16,126 bases of DNA, from the NCBI GenBank assembly GCA_020346965.1, contig CP070793.1:177602-193727 (forward strand). The letters run 5' to 3'. This stretch comes from Chloroflexota bacterium (GTDB lineage Bacteria > Chloroflexota > Dehalococcoidia > GIF9 > AB-539-J10). The translations under genes and the position numbers were made by a program. Below are positions 1-7,607 of the stretch, piece by piece. Below the pieces are notes generated by a model. The model had not been told where the DNA came from. It worked only from the letters and a program-made list of their open reading frames with translations, and did not search any database. The stretch's first letter is position 1; every line of letters begins with the position of its first letter.

Positions 1-674
1 ACTAAGGTCTCCGCCCCACGGCTCAATGCCGAGTCCAAGATAGGCCTTGCATATTCGGAAATGTCTTCAGGACTGCTTATTACTTGATAAGAACCGCAGC
101 ACCTCTGGGACTCAGCAAAATCAACTGGACTGGCTCCGAGAGCTTCGAGAAACTCCCGCAAGATCGTAGGGTTATCTACACTGTCTATAGTCACTTCCCG
201 TGGGCGAAGCAGTGTACATCCGTAATACGGTGCTGCCTTTAGTCCCCTGAGAGGGAACTTCACCTTCTGTGAAAGAGTCTCCCATCCCAGATCATCTCTC
301 AATACTTCCAGAAGATGAACCACTTTTACTTCGCCCGCATAATCTATCCCTTCATCTATGAAGTCATTGATAGTATCCCTCTTTGCTGCGTCCTCTTTCA
401 TTAAGACATTGGCTCTCTTCAAAGTGTTAAGGCAAAACGCGCATAGAGTGACCATCTCGGTCTCTCCCTGTTTTTTGGCGCGGATGAGGTTGCGGACAGG
501 CGCTACCTGATGGATCAAATCGTCCTCAGCCAAGGAATAGACAGCGCCACAGCAGTTCCACCTGGGCACCTCATTCAGTTTGAATCCCAGAGTTTCCATT
601 GAAGCCACTGCCGGCTCCTCCAAGTTCCTGGCCCTGGTTTTCAAGGTACATCCGGGATAATAAGCCAAACTCAT
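1..674 (-). CDS. hdrB: Heterodisulfide reductase subunit B-like protein (CCG domains), 3' end cut off
   Basis: I translated this gene by hand from the ATG at 674; about 224 codons are visible before the left edge. It carries the cysteine-rich CCG pattern of HdrB/GlcF/LutA-type proteins. The first motif has Cys9 (YYPGC), Cys41-Cys42 (NCCG) and Cys78/Cys81 (CAFC). The second begins with Cys152 (YYGC) and Cys191-Cys192 (RCCG), and its last CxxC would lie beyond the edge. HdrB is about 290 residues in known systems, where it holds unusual [4Fe-4S] clusters that reduce a disulfide or another low-potential acceptor. The gene starts 11 bp after hdrC, with AGGA only two bases before the ATG, so translation is probably coupled to hdrC. 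The true substrate is unknown; a CoM-CoB disulfide is unlikely in a bacterium. Confidence 0.88.
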   Translation of the reverse strand, partial: MSLAYYPGCTLKTRARNLEEPAVASMETLGFKLNEVPRWNCCGAVYSLAEDDLIHQVAPVRNLIRAKKQGETEMVTLCAFCLNTLKRANVLMKEDAAKRDTINDFIDEGIDYAGEVKVVHLLEVLRDDLGWETLSQKVKFPLRGLKAAPYYGCTLLRPREVTIDSVDNPTILREFLEALGASPVDFAESQRCCGSYQVISSPEDISEYARPILDSALSRGAETL

Positions 675-685
675 TTCCTATTTCT

Positions 686-1093
686 TCAGCCGGTAAACTT
701 TCTCAAACCACTCACCATAGCTATTTGAGGTAGTTCGCAGCGTTCTTGTGGTGAAATATCCTCAGGGCGCACGTGGTCAATATTCTTCCTCAGAGTGAGA
801 AGCCTTATTGCCTCCATCATCCTAGATAGGTCGAATCCTCTGGGGCAATTAACCGTACAGGCGAGACAAGAGGCGCAAATCCAAAAAGTCTTGGAATTGG
901 TAATTTCCTCTGCCAATCCCAATCGCGCCAGTTCAATAATCTGACGAGGGGAAAGATCCATATTAGAAACCGCCGGACAACTCCCAGAGCACATACCGCA
1001 CTGATAACATAACTGAAGGTTTTGTCCGCTGAGTTCCTTGACCTTTTTCACGAACTCACGGCGTAGCTTCTTCTGCGAAATGGTTACAGACAT
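686..1093 (-). CDS. hdrC: Heterodisulfide reductase subunit C-like 2x[4Fe-4S] protein
   Basis: This 135-residue soluble protein has two [4Fe-4S] binding motifs: Cys29-x2-Cys32-x2-Cys35-x3-Cys39-Pro and Cys73-x2-Cys76-x2-Cys79-x3-Cys83-Pro. This spacing, with the helical segment between them (LSPRQIIELARLG), is typical of HdrC. HdrC passes electrons from HdrA to HdrB. The gene is followed after 11 bp by hdrB and preceded after 23 bp by the fumarase alpha gene. A weak GAAGAAAG ribosome site lies just before the ATG. No HdrA flavoprotein is seen in the window; it may lie to the left, or the partner may be the Fe-S/MvhD fusion encoded at 3385-4323. The family call is firm, the partner is inference. 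Confidence 0.9.
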   Translation of the reverse strand: MSVTISQKKLRREFVKKVKELSGQNLQLCYQCGMCSGSCPAVSNMDLSPRQIIELARLGLAEEITNSKTFWICASCLACTVNCPRGFDLSRMMEAIRLLTLRKNIDHVRPEDISPQERCELPQIAMVSGLRKFTG

Positions 1094-1116
1094 CTTTCTT
1101 CAATCTTCAAACTGCT

Positions 1117-1962
1117 TTACAGAATTGCTTCTCCACGACGCGCACACCAACATTGCATATTGACTGCCACAGGCATGCTGGCAATATGACAAGGAAAGGT
1201 TTCCACATGAACTGCTAAGGCGGTAACTGTGCCACCGTAGCCCATAGCACCGATACCTAGATTGTTAACTCTTTCCAGGATTTCTCTCTCTAAATCAGCA
1301 ACTTCAGAGTCAGGGCTGGGTTCGCCAACTTTGCGTAACAATGCCTTCTTGGCTATGAACATTGTCTTGTCTGTCGTCCCACCGATACCAACACCGATAA
1401 TAACCGGTGGACAGGGATTGCCACCAACCTCGTCAACAAGGTTGACGACAAAGTCTATCACCCCCTGGCGCCCCTTGGCCGGGGTCAGAACAGTCAGCCG
1501 AGAGCAGTTTTCTGAGCCACCTCCCTTGGGCAAGACACTAATCTTCAACCTATCTCCCGGAACTATATCAGTGTGAATCATAGCCGGTGTGTTATCCTTG
1601 GTGTTCACCCTGGTCAAACAAGGTTGGTTAACAACGGATTTACGCAGGTAACCCTTATCATACCCCTGGCGTACACCTTCATTGATTGCTGTATACAAGT
1701 CCCCATTGGTTATATGGACTTCCTGGCCCAACTCCAACATGACCACGGCAGCACCGGTGTCCTGGCAAAGAGGAATCTGTTCCTCACCGGCAACGTTTGC
1801 ATTTTCCAGGATTCTAGCCAGAACATCACGACAAACGGGGGATTCTTCCTTTTCTCTTGCCTGTTTTAATGCGATCACTACATCGGGCGGCAAGTAATGA
1901 CAACTATGCTCAAATAACCGGCTTACAGTCTTCGTTACATCACCAGCTTTCAGTTCCTTCAT
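1117..1962 (-). CDS. fumA: Class I fumarate hydratase (or related hydro-lyase) alpha subunit
   Basis: The 281 residues match the N-terminal half of iron-sulfur class I fumarase / L-tartrate dehydratase alpha subunits. Likely [4Fe-4S] ligands are Cys66 (PLCQDTG), Cys184 (NPCPP) and Cys271 near the C-terminus (Cys273 is also present). Conserved segments include GGGSENCSRL (147-156) and IIGVGIGGTTD (188-198). The enzyme hydrates fumarate to malate and normally needs a beta subunit (TtdB/FumB-like) encoded next to it. Here the next gene is hdrC, so the beta gene is missing or lies off the left edge. The start at 1962 has little of its own ribosome site; a strong AGGAG sits before a short overlapping ORF (1959-1979). 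Fumarate, tartrate and related acids cannot be told apart from sequence alone; fumarase is favoured by the neighbouring methylmalonyl-CoA-pathway genes. Confidence 0.85.
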   Translation of the reverse strand: MKELKAGDVTKTVSRLFEHSCHYLPPDVVIALKQAREKEESPVCRDVLARILENANVAGEEQIPLCQDTGAAVVMLELGQEVHITNGDLYTAINEGVRQGYDKGYLRKSVVNQPCLTRVNTKDNTPAMIHTDIVPGDRLKISVLPKGGGSENCSRLTVLTPAKGRQGVIDFVVNLVDEVGGNPCPPVIIGVGIGGTTDKTMFIAKKALLRKVGEPSPDSEVADLEREILERVNNLGIGAMGYGGTVTALAVHVETFPCHIASMPVAVNMQCWCARRGEAIL

Positions 1963-1979
1963 TTTACTCTCTGACTCAT
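1959..1979 (-). other. Possible 6-codon upstream ORF overlapping the fumarase start
   Basis: On the minus strand an AGGAG, six bases upstream of an ATG, opens a six-codon frame (MSQRVK). Its TGA stop overlaps the fumarase alpha ATG as ATGA. The fumarase start itself lacks a clear ribosome site. This may be a coupling mini-ORF or chance. Its length gives no coding evidence. Confidence 0.25.
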
Positions 1980-2010
1980 CCTGTTCTCCTGACCTTAAAT
2001 GTTAATGCCT

Positions 2011-3270
2011 CTATCCCATTATCTTAGGCACAATAAGGCTAGCATCCATCAGGAACAGGATTCTTGCCCTTTCTCCCTTCTTTTCAATTGCTCTGTCCAG
2101 CGCTTCCTGAATGTCGTGGTAGGGCTTGATAAATGCTTGCCTCATATCTCCATCTGCAAGCCCCGTTACGCCCCAGATCTCCGCCCAAGTGGCAATCTCA
2201 GCCATTTTTGCAGCTTTATGATAACCCAGTTTATAGCCTTGTTCGATTCTTTGCAGAGCTACGTGAGGAGTTTCACTACTGGCCAGTAGATTGAAGTATG
2301 CTTCTTCTCCTATCCCGGACCTGCACTCAGAGACAAGTATAAGAACACCTCCCTTTTTCAGAGCCAGTTTCCCGTTATCCAAGGCCTTCTGCGATTGATA
2401 CAAATCCACATCGGAGGGATAACCAGCGACAGCGACAACGATATCTGCCTTTTCCTCGATATCTACACAATAAACCTCGTGAGCTTTCTCTATAGCCATC
2501 AGAAATGAATTATGAATGTGCCCCGACGTACAATGGTAAATCCTTTTTTCGCCGTCGAGAACAGTCTGAATGGAAAATATCTCCTTGCCTGCTATCGTCT
2601 TGAGTGCATCAATCATATCTTCGTGGACCGGATTCCCCTCCAAAACCAGCGCCTGTGCGCGGGGACTAAGAGCATGCTTATGGTTTTGCTCTATTGTCCT
2701 ATAAGATGCAATGCCGGGAAGGAATGATTTCCTGCCTCCGGTATAGCCCGCGAAATAATGAGGTTCAACTGAACCAATAGTCACCAATTTATGTGCTTCC
2801 ACACCTATTTTATTCACATACATCTCAGTACCGGTAGAGGAAATTCCCAAATACACCATATCCTGATCTTTGCGGGCGTCGTGGACACAGATTTTGTCTT
2901 TTAGCAGGTCGTAGTAATTACCGAAGATAAACTCGAATTCTTCTTCAGTTGGTGCCCGGTGAATTCCGGTGGCAATGATGAACCTTATGTTCTTATCCTT
3001 GATTCTAGGGTAAATAATGTCTAGTATTCTTGCCGTAGGAGTGGGTCGGGTGTAATCATTGACAATAAACAGCAAATCTCCGGCATCGGCTATGAATTCA
3101 TCAAAACTGCTGGAGTTAATGGGTTGCTCAATTCCCTTGCGGACGGTCTTTGCTTCATTGCTGACAGAAACGACATTTGGTTCAGTTATTCCGGCAATCT
3201 TGCTTTCCTCAACTTCAACATCTACCTTTTCCTCTCCGTAAGCTATTGTCACTCTCATAGGTGATTTCAT
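2011..3270 (-). CDS. larA: LarA-family nickel-dependent lactate racemase (2-hydroxyacid racemase/epimerase)
   Basis: The 419 residues fit the LarA (DUF2088) family in length and motifs: TGIHRAPTEEE with His104, EPHYFAGYTGGRK with His171 and Lys181, and NHKH with His197. By spacing these match His108, His174, Lys184 and His200 of Lactobacillus plantarum LarA, i.e. the acid/base pair, the lysine holding the nickel-pincer nucleotide and the nickel-binding His. LarA interconverts D- and L-lactate; family members also act on other 2-hydroxyacids. A good AGGAGA site precedes the ATG at 3270. The gene sits between a GlcD-type dehydrogenase/Fe-S pair and a fumarase, suggesting it supplies the stereoisomer the dehydrogenase accepts. 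The cofactor-making genes larB, larC and larE are not in the window. Exact substrate is uncertain. Confidence 0.87.
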   Translation of the reverse strand: MKSPMRVTIAYGEEKVDVEVEESKIAGITEPNVVSVSNEAKTVRKGIEQPINSSSFDEFIADAGDLLFIVNDYTRPTPTARILDIIYPRIKDKNIRFIIATGIHRAPTEEEFEFIFGNYYDLLKDKICVHDARKDQDMVYLGISSTGTEMYVNKIGVEAHKLVTIGSVEPHYFAGYTGGRKSFLPGIASYRTIEQNHKHALSPRAQALVLEGNPVHEDMIDALKTIAGKEIFSIQTVLDGEKRIYHCTSGHIHNSFLMAIEKAHEVYCVDIEEKADIVVAVAGYPSDVDLYQSQKALDNGKLALKKGGVLILVSECRSGIGEEAYFNLLASSETPHVALQRIEQGYKLGYHKAAKMAEIATWAEIWGVTGLADGDMRQAFIKPYHDIQEALDRAIEKKGERARILFLMDASLIVPKIMG

Positions 3271-3384
3271 CTCTCTCTCCTAGTACCGGTCAGCGGAGAC
3301 AGCTTAACACTGAAGATTCCCTTTATTGCACTATTGCTCATTCGCTGTTGTCTGCTCCCCCCTCGAAATTCTGCCCCTTAGTTT

Positions 3385-4323
3385 TCATATTGGCCCCAAA
3401 GATGCAATTTCACCTGCAAAACCATCTACCGCACTCTCAAGTTTTTGAGCCTCACCAGTGGCAAAATGTTCCAACTTAAGCCTCGGCGATGAAACACCAA
3501 GTGTATTGAGTAATTTGTCAACCAAAGCACACCTCTCTTGAGCCCTATAGTTGCCATCGTGTTCACATTCGCCGAGGGGACAACAGGCAATCAGCACGCC
3601 CCAAGCACCTTTATAAAAAGCGTCCAATATTAAGCCAGGGTCAATCCGGCCAGCACACACTGTCACGAGGACCTTAGATGTGTCTTTCGCTTCCTTCAGT
3701 TCCATCCTTGACAGTCGAAGTCCAGGATATATCGACCAGTCACAACAGAATACAATTACTTTGGGCATTCCATTCGTGTTTTCGAGGGAACTCTCAATCT
3801 TTGCAGAGAGTTCTTTTCTTGATATTTCAAATCCCTCCTTCTGTGACATTGCTCCAACAGGACACTCCGCTACACACACGCCGCAACCCTTACACTTGAC
3901 CTTGTCGACTAGGATTCTCATATTCTCCGTATCCATAGAAAGCGCTTCAGATTTACACACCGATACGCATCTTTCACAGGATATACATAGTTTTTCGTTG
4001 CTAGTAACGGTCGTACCCTGCACTTCGAAGCCAGATTCCAGAAGGTCAGCTCTGGCGTCGGTAAAGATATCAGTAGGCGAGACCTTTGCTGAGCAACCTT
4101 TGCTACAATTTTGGCAGTAAAAGCATTGAAAAAGCTTTTCCGCAACATACGAAGAAGGTTCAACTTCGCCCGTGAGTAGTCCGTAAGCAAGCAACAGCCT
4201 GCCCCTGGGAGTATCGATTTCCCAACGGGATACCTTATAAAGAGGACAATGCTCATAGCAATAGCCGCACCTTATACATAGGTTTAGTTCGTTAACCCAC
4301 TGATTCAGTCTACTGAATTCCAT
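3385..4323 (-). CDS. HdrC/GlcF-like Fe-S module fused to 2[4Fe-4S] ferredoxin and MvhD domain
   Basis: Three modules are visible in 312 residues. Residues 10-100 are an HdrC/GlcF-N-like unit with Cys16/19/22/26 and Cys67/70/73/77. Residues 108-160 are a bacterial ferredoxin with Cys113/116/119/123 and Cys144/147/150/154. Residues 187-285 are an MvhD domain (delta subunit of methyl-viologen-reducing hydrogenase) with FCCDW (193-194), VCAGRIDP (223) and CCPLGECEHDGNY (247, 248, 253). MvhD normally carries a [2Fe-2S] cluster and docks a dehydrogenase onto HdrA. There is no flavin domain and no CCG domain. The ATG lies six bases after the glcD stop, with AAAGGAA overlapping that stop, so the two are surely co-translated. 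Inferred role: electron wire from the flavoprotein to an Hdr-type complex. Domain calls are firm; the role is inference. Confidence 0.85.
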   Translation of the reverse strand: MEFSRLNQWVNELNLCIRCGYCYEHCPLYKVSRWEIDTPRGRLLLAYGLLTGEVEPSSYVAEKLFQCFYCQNCSKGCSAKVSPTDIFTDARADLLESGFEVQGTTVTSNEKLCISCERCVSVCKSEALSMDTENMRILVDKVKCKGCGVCVAECPVGAMSQKEGFEISRKELSAKIESSLENTNGMPKVIVFCCDWSIYPGLRLSRMELKEAKDTSKVLVTVCAGRIDPGLILDAFYKGAWGVLIACCPLGECEHDGNYRAQERCALVDKLLNTLGVSSPRLKLEHFATGEAQKLESAVDGFAGEIASLGPI

Positions 4324-4329
4324 TTTCCT

Positions 4330-5760
4330 TTATAGCTTCACCGGGTATCTTAGTGTAGTTGCCGTAACCCAATCGTCCGGTGCGTCCATCAACTTATGCG
4401 GATTCAATATATTATTGGGGTCAAGGGCCATTTTTATCGCCTTCATCATCTGCAGTGAATCTGCCTTTTCCTTTTTCCAGGAAGGCGCTTTGGAAATGGC
4501 AATACCGTGTTCCCCGGAGGTTGTCCCGCCCACACTTCGGACATAGGCATATACATCATCAACTGCCCGCCTGGCATCTTCCCATTGCTCTTTTTTGATA
4601 GCTTCCATCAAAATCTTTGTATGCAGCAATCCTATACCGCAATGCCCATAAGCATTCATCACAACGTGATTCCGCTCCCCGATCTCGTGAATCTTACGGG
4701 CACATTCCGCTATCTTTGAGCTAGGCACAGCCATGTCATCAGCCAATGATGTGCACACAAATCCGTCCCTATATCTTGAGAGTGCAGCAAAGAGCTTTTT
4801 TCTCCCGCTATAGATACGTTCCATTTCCTTGGCATCGCTACCCGTCTCAATTCCAAAAGCATTATTTTTTTCACATATCTCTCTTATGGTATCCATATCG
4901 TAGTCCACAGCTTCTTTTGATCGTCCGTCACACTCATATACTACGATCGCTTCTACCTGGGGAAGGTTCATGTTAAGTGTTTTGTTAAGAGCGGTGATTG
5001 CTATATCGTCTATAAGCTCAAGCAATGAGGGCGTTACTTCAGATGCCACAATGTCTGATATTGTCTCACCTGCATCCTCTAACTTATTGAATTTCGCCGT
5101 TCCCATAGCCCTGTATCTAGGTAAGTGTCTGAGTAGAATTGTCGCTTCTACAATTACGCCCAAGGTCCCTTCAGAGCCGACCATAAGCCTGTCAAGTTGA
5201 TAGCCTGACGATTGAGCACGGGTATCAGCACCAAGAGTAACCAAGTCTCCATTTGCCAGAACAACCCTCATCCCTAATACATAGTCCCGCATTGTTCCGT
5301 ATTTTATTGCCCTTACCCCAGAGCCATTGTTGGCAATTGCACCACCAATGGTGGCGATTCTACCCGACTCTGGAGCCGAAGGAAACCAGAGACCATAGGG
5401 TTGAAGAGCCCTGTTCAAATCATCACAGGCAACTCCTGGCTCAACTTTGCATAGTATATCCCTTGGTCTTATCGCCAGGATTCGGTTCATTCCCTTCATA
5501 TCGACTACAATACCACCATCTATAGGCACAGTGTGTCCAGAAGCGCCGGAACCGGCACCTCGGGCGATAACAGGTATCGACCGGGCATTGGCATAGCGTA
5601 CAATATCCTGCACTGTCTCTATTGTTTCGGGTTTGACGACAACCCAAGGATTAGCTTCATGAACTGACGAATCAGAGCCGTAGACATAAAGATCGGCAAT
5701 ATTGTCTCTGACACCTTTCTCTCCCACAATCTCCTTCAATTTTTCTATGTCTATCTTCAT
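4330..5760 (-). CDS. glcD: FAD-linked 2-hydroxyacid (D-lactate/glycolate-type) dehydrogenase, GlcD family
   Basis: This is a 476-residue FAD_binding_4 plus FAD-oxidase_C protein. The FAD-binding segments are RGAGSGASGHTVP (67-79) and the stretch from PSAPESG to NNGSGVR (127-150). In the C-terminal half, His373 and His380 (GHCGIGLLH) and GEHGI (416-420) match the metal/substrate site of D-lactate and D-2-hydroxyglutarate dehydrogenases. The enzyme oxidises a 2-hydroxyacid to a 2-oxoacid, most likely D-lactate to pyruvate given larA nearby. It would pass electrons to the Fe-S fusion protein encoded 6 bp downstream. A strong AGGAGG eight bases before the ATG at 5760 fixes the start. The preceding 118-bp gap to the 5S-like gene may hold a promoter, but I see no convincing one. 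Exact hydroxyacid is unknown. Confidence 0.9.
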   Translation of the reverse strand: MKIDIEKLKEIVGEKGVRDNIADLYVYGSDSSVHEANPWVVVKPETIETVQDIVRYANARSIPVIARGAGSGASGHTVPIDGGIVVDMKGMNRILAIRPRDILCKVEPGVACDDLNRALQPYGLWFPSAPESGRIATIGGAIANNGSGVRAIKYGTMRDYVLGMRVVLANGDLVTLGADTRAQSSGYQLDRLMVGSEGTLGVIVEATILLRHLPRYRAMGTAKFNKLEDAGETISDIVASEVTPSLLELIDDIAITALNKTLNMNLPQVEAIVVYECDGRSKEAVDYDMDTIREICEKNNAFGIETGSDAKEMERIYSGRKKLFAALSRYRDGFVCTSLADDMAVPSSKIAECARKIHEIGERNHVVMNAYGHCGIGLLHTKILMEAIKKEQWEDARRAVDDVYAYVRSVGGTTSGEHGIAISKAPSWKKEKADSLQMMKAIKMALDPNNILNPHKLMDAPDDWVTATTLRYPVKL

Positions 5761-5878
5761 AGCTACGTCCTCCTATATTGTTTTCCCCCCTCTAAGCTAA
5801 ACATATGCACCAATTTGCCGTCTCGAATAAAAATACTGCCGGTGAGATATTTGCCCTTGCTTGGAGATCGTTTTTTGC

Positions 5879-7423
5879 CTAATTATTCTGTGACTTGCCG
5901 GCTTCAACTCGATTGACAGGTTCACTTTCTCCCTTCGCTTCTTTAACAGTCTCAGGTGCATAGGGTGGCTTCCAGTCATCCGGGATGGTTCTATCTATAC
6001 CATGTTTATATTTTAGAAAGCGCGCGCCAGTAGTAGGGTAAAGAGCGTAAATAAGTACATCCTGTATATTCTTAGCAAATTCCTTTGATTCCTGTTTAGC
6101 TTTTTCCAGTTCCGGTTCAAGTAGGTCCGCCGGTCGACAGGTGATAGGTTCCTTATTTTTGAGAATAGCTTTCTGGACTTCCGGGGCAATTTGAGCCGGT
6201 GGTCTGCCATAACCACCGTAAACATAATCCCTTGCTTCCTTGGAGAAAAGCTTGTAGCGTCCTAGCAGTACATTCTGCACTGCCTGTACACCAACAATCT
6301 GGCTGGTAGGTGTAACTAAAGGCGGGTAACCAAATTCTGCCCTGACTCTAGCAGTCTCTTGCCTTACCTCGGCCAGCTTATCCAGAGCACTCATTTGCTT
6401 AAGCTGAGCCACGAGGTTAGTCGTCATACCGCCAGGAATCTGATGCACAAGCGCCCCAGTATCGATAATAGACATAGCCGATGAATCCAAGAAATCCCTG
6501 TATTTAGGAGCGATCTGTTCCAGCATCTGAGCACACTTGAATAGTTGTTCAATATCCAGCCCTGTATCCCTGTCTGTACCATATAGAGCAACTACAAGAG
6601 GCTCGATAGCTGGCTGTGAGGAACGCAAAGCAAAGGGAGACAATGCAGTGTCCACGATGTCGACGCCAGCCTCAATAGCCTTTAGTATCGACATAGAACC
6701 CTGTCCAGTGGTGTAGTGTGTATGCAACTCAACAGGTACACTCAAGTTTTCCTTGAGAGCCTTAATCAGCTCATAGGCATCATATGGCGAGATCAAGCCG
6801 GCCTGGTCCTTGATACATATTGAGTCAGCCCCCATATCCTGGAGAATAATCGCTTTCTTAATATAATATTCCAGATTGAAGATAGGTCCACCCATTCTGG
6901 GCTGGGTTAACGAGTAACATATTGCTCCTTGATAATGTTTACCACTCTTTTTGATTGCCATGGCAGCACGCTCATGATTGCGTTCATCGTTCACGGCATC
7001 GAAAACTCTAAAAATATCAATACCAACTTCAGCAGCCTGTTCGACAAAGGCGTCAACCAAATCGTCAGGATGATTTCTATAAGCTACTAAATTCTGTCCC
7101 CTTAGAAGCATCTGCAATGAAGTATCAGGCATGAGTTTCTTTAGCTTTCGGGGCCTGTCCCAGGGATCTTCACCCAGAAAACGGTGCGCTACATCAAATG
7201 TTGCCCCACCCCAGACCTCCATGGAATGAAAGCCACACTGATTCATTTCAGGAGCCATTTGCTCTATATCTTCAATTCGCATCCTGGTAGCCAATGTGCA
7301 TTGGTGCGAATCACGAAAAGTGGTGTCACAAATCTTAACCAGGTTCTTGGCTTTCGGCCTAGCCTTAACCTTGTCAGCAGTTAAATCTTTAGCCAAAATA
7401 GAACCCTTTCCTACAGCATTCAT
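5879..7423 (-). CDS. pycB: Transcarboxylase 5S / pyruvate carboxylase subunit B-type carboxyltransferase
   Basis: The 514 residues form a TIM-barrel carboxyltransferase of the pyruvate/oxaloacetate group. Visible motifs are CDTTFRDSHQ (metal ligand Asp33), CIKDQAG (Lys205, the carbamylated lysine in relatives) and ELHTHYTTG (His234 and His236, metal ligands). It moves a carboxyl group between biotin and pyruvate/oxaloacetate. There is no C-terminal biotin-attachment motif (no MKM), so a separate biotin carrier is needed, as in Propionibacterium transcarboxylase 5S. About 25 residues precede the barrel. AAGGAG upstream of the ATG at 7423 supports the start. The 12S-type partner lies upstream across 330 bp. 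Pyruvate carboxylase B or an oxaloacetate decarboxylase alpha chain without its biotin domain are alternatives; context favours transcarboxylase. Confidence 0.85.
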   Translation of the reverse strand: MNAVGKGSILAKDLTADKVKARPKAKNLVKICDTTFRDSHQCTLATRMRIEDIEQMAPEMNQCGFHSMEVWGGATFDVAHRFLGEDPWDRPRKLKKLMPDTSLQMLLRGQNLVAYRNHPDDLVDAFVEQAAEVGIDIFRVFDAVNDERNHERAAMAIKKSGKHYQGAICYSLTQPRMGGPIFNLEYYIKKAIILQDMGADSICIKDQAGLISPYDAYELIKALKENLSVPVELHTHYTTGQGSMSILKAIEAGVDIVDTALSPFALRSSQPAIEPLVVALYGTDRDTGLDIEQLFKCAQMLEQIAPKYRDFLDSSAMSIIDTGALVHQIPGGMTTNLVAQLKQMSALDKLAEVRQETARVRAEFGYPPLVTPTSQIVGVQAVQNVLLGRYKLFSKEARDYVYGGYGRPPAQIAPEVQKAILKNKEPITCRPADLLEPELEKAKQESKEFAKNIQDVLIYALYPTTGARFLKYKHGIDRTIPDDWKPPYAPETVKEAKGESEPVNRVEAGKSQNN

Positions 7424-7460
7424 AGATTATCTCCTTTGGTCATTAGCAGTCTTTCGCATT

Positions 7461-7489
7461 TTGTCATTCTGAGCATAACGAAGAATCTA
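7461..7489. repeat. Dispersed-repeat-like motif (GTCATTCTGAGC...AACGAAGAATCT)
   Basis: The segment reads GTCATTCTGAGC, two bases (at), then AACGAAGAATCT. ATTCT and AGAAT inside it form a small inverted repeat. From memory, near-identical intergenic sequences occur in many copies in a range of environmental bacterial genomes, including Chloroflexota. Only one copy is in this window, so repeat status cannot be shown here. Confidence 0.5.
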
Positions 7490-7554
7490 GACCTTTTTCT
7501 AGTTTTCTCGTCTCCGTTAGAGTTGCAGGTAACCACAGCAGTCCAATATCGTCA

Positions 7555-7582
7555 CTCTGGCAACAATTGTCTGCTACCAGAG
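7555..7582. other. Short hairpin (CTCTGG/CCAGAG) in the 5S-gene leader
   Basis: CTCTGG at 7555-7560 pairs with CCAGAG at 7577-7582 around a 16-base loop. It is in the untranslated stretch upstream of the 5S-like gene. No T-run follows on either strand, so it is not a standard terminator. Confidence 0.35.
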
Positions 7583-7607
7583 CATTAACATTATCTCTTC
7601 AATCTTC

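Noticed and set aside
1262..1576. Plus-strand open frame of 104 codons
   Set aside because: It lies wholly opposite the fumarase alpha gene, whose cluster cysteines and motifs are intact; no ribosome site or family resemblance.
3271..3384. Riboswitch or terminator between larA and the Fe-S fusion gene
   Set aside because: Only scattered four to five base complementarities (for example ACAGC/GCTGT); no convincing stem or known conserved core.
3680..4120. Plus-strand open frame of 146 codons
   Set aside because: Antisense to the Fe-S/MvhD fusion, which has all its cysteine motifs; composition is that of a complement of a real gene.
5797..5979. 60-codon minus-strand frame at the end of the 5S-like gene
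   Set aside because: It overlaps the real gene's C-terminus in another frame and has no ribosome site or recognisable motif.
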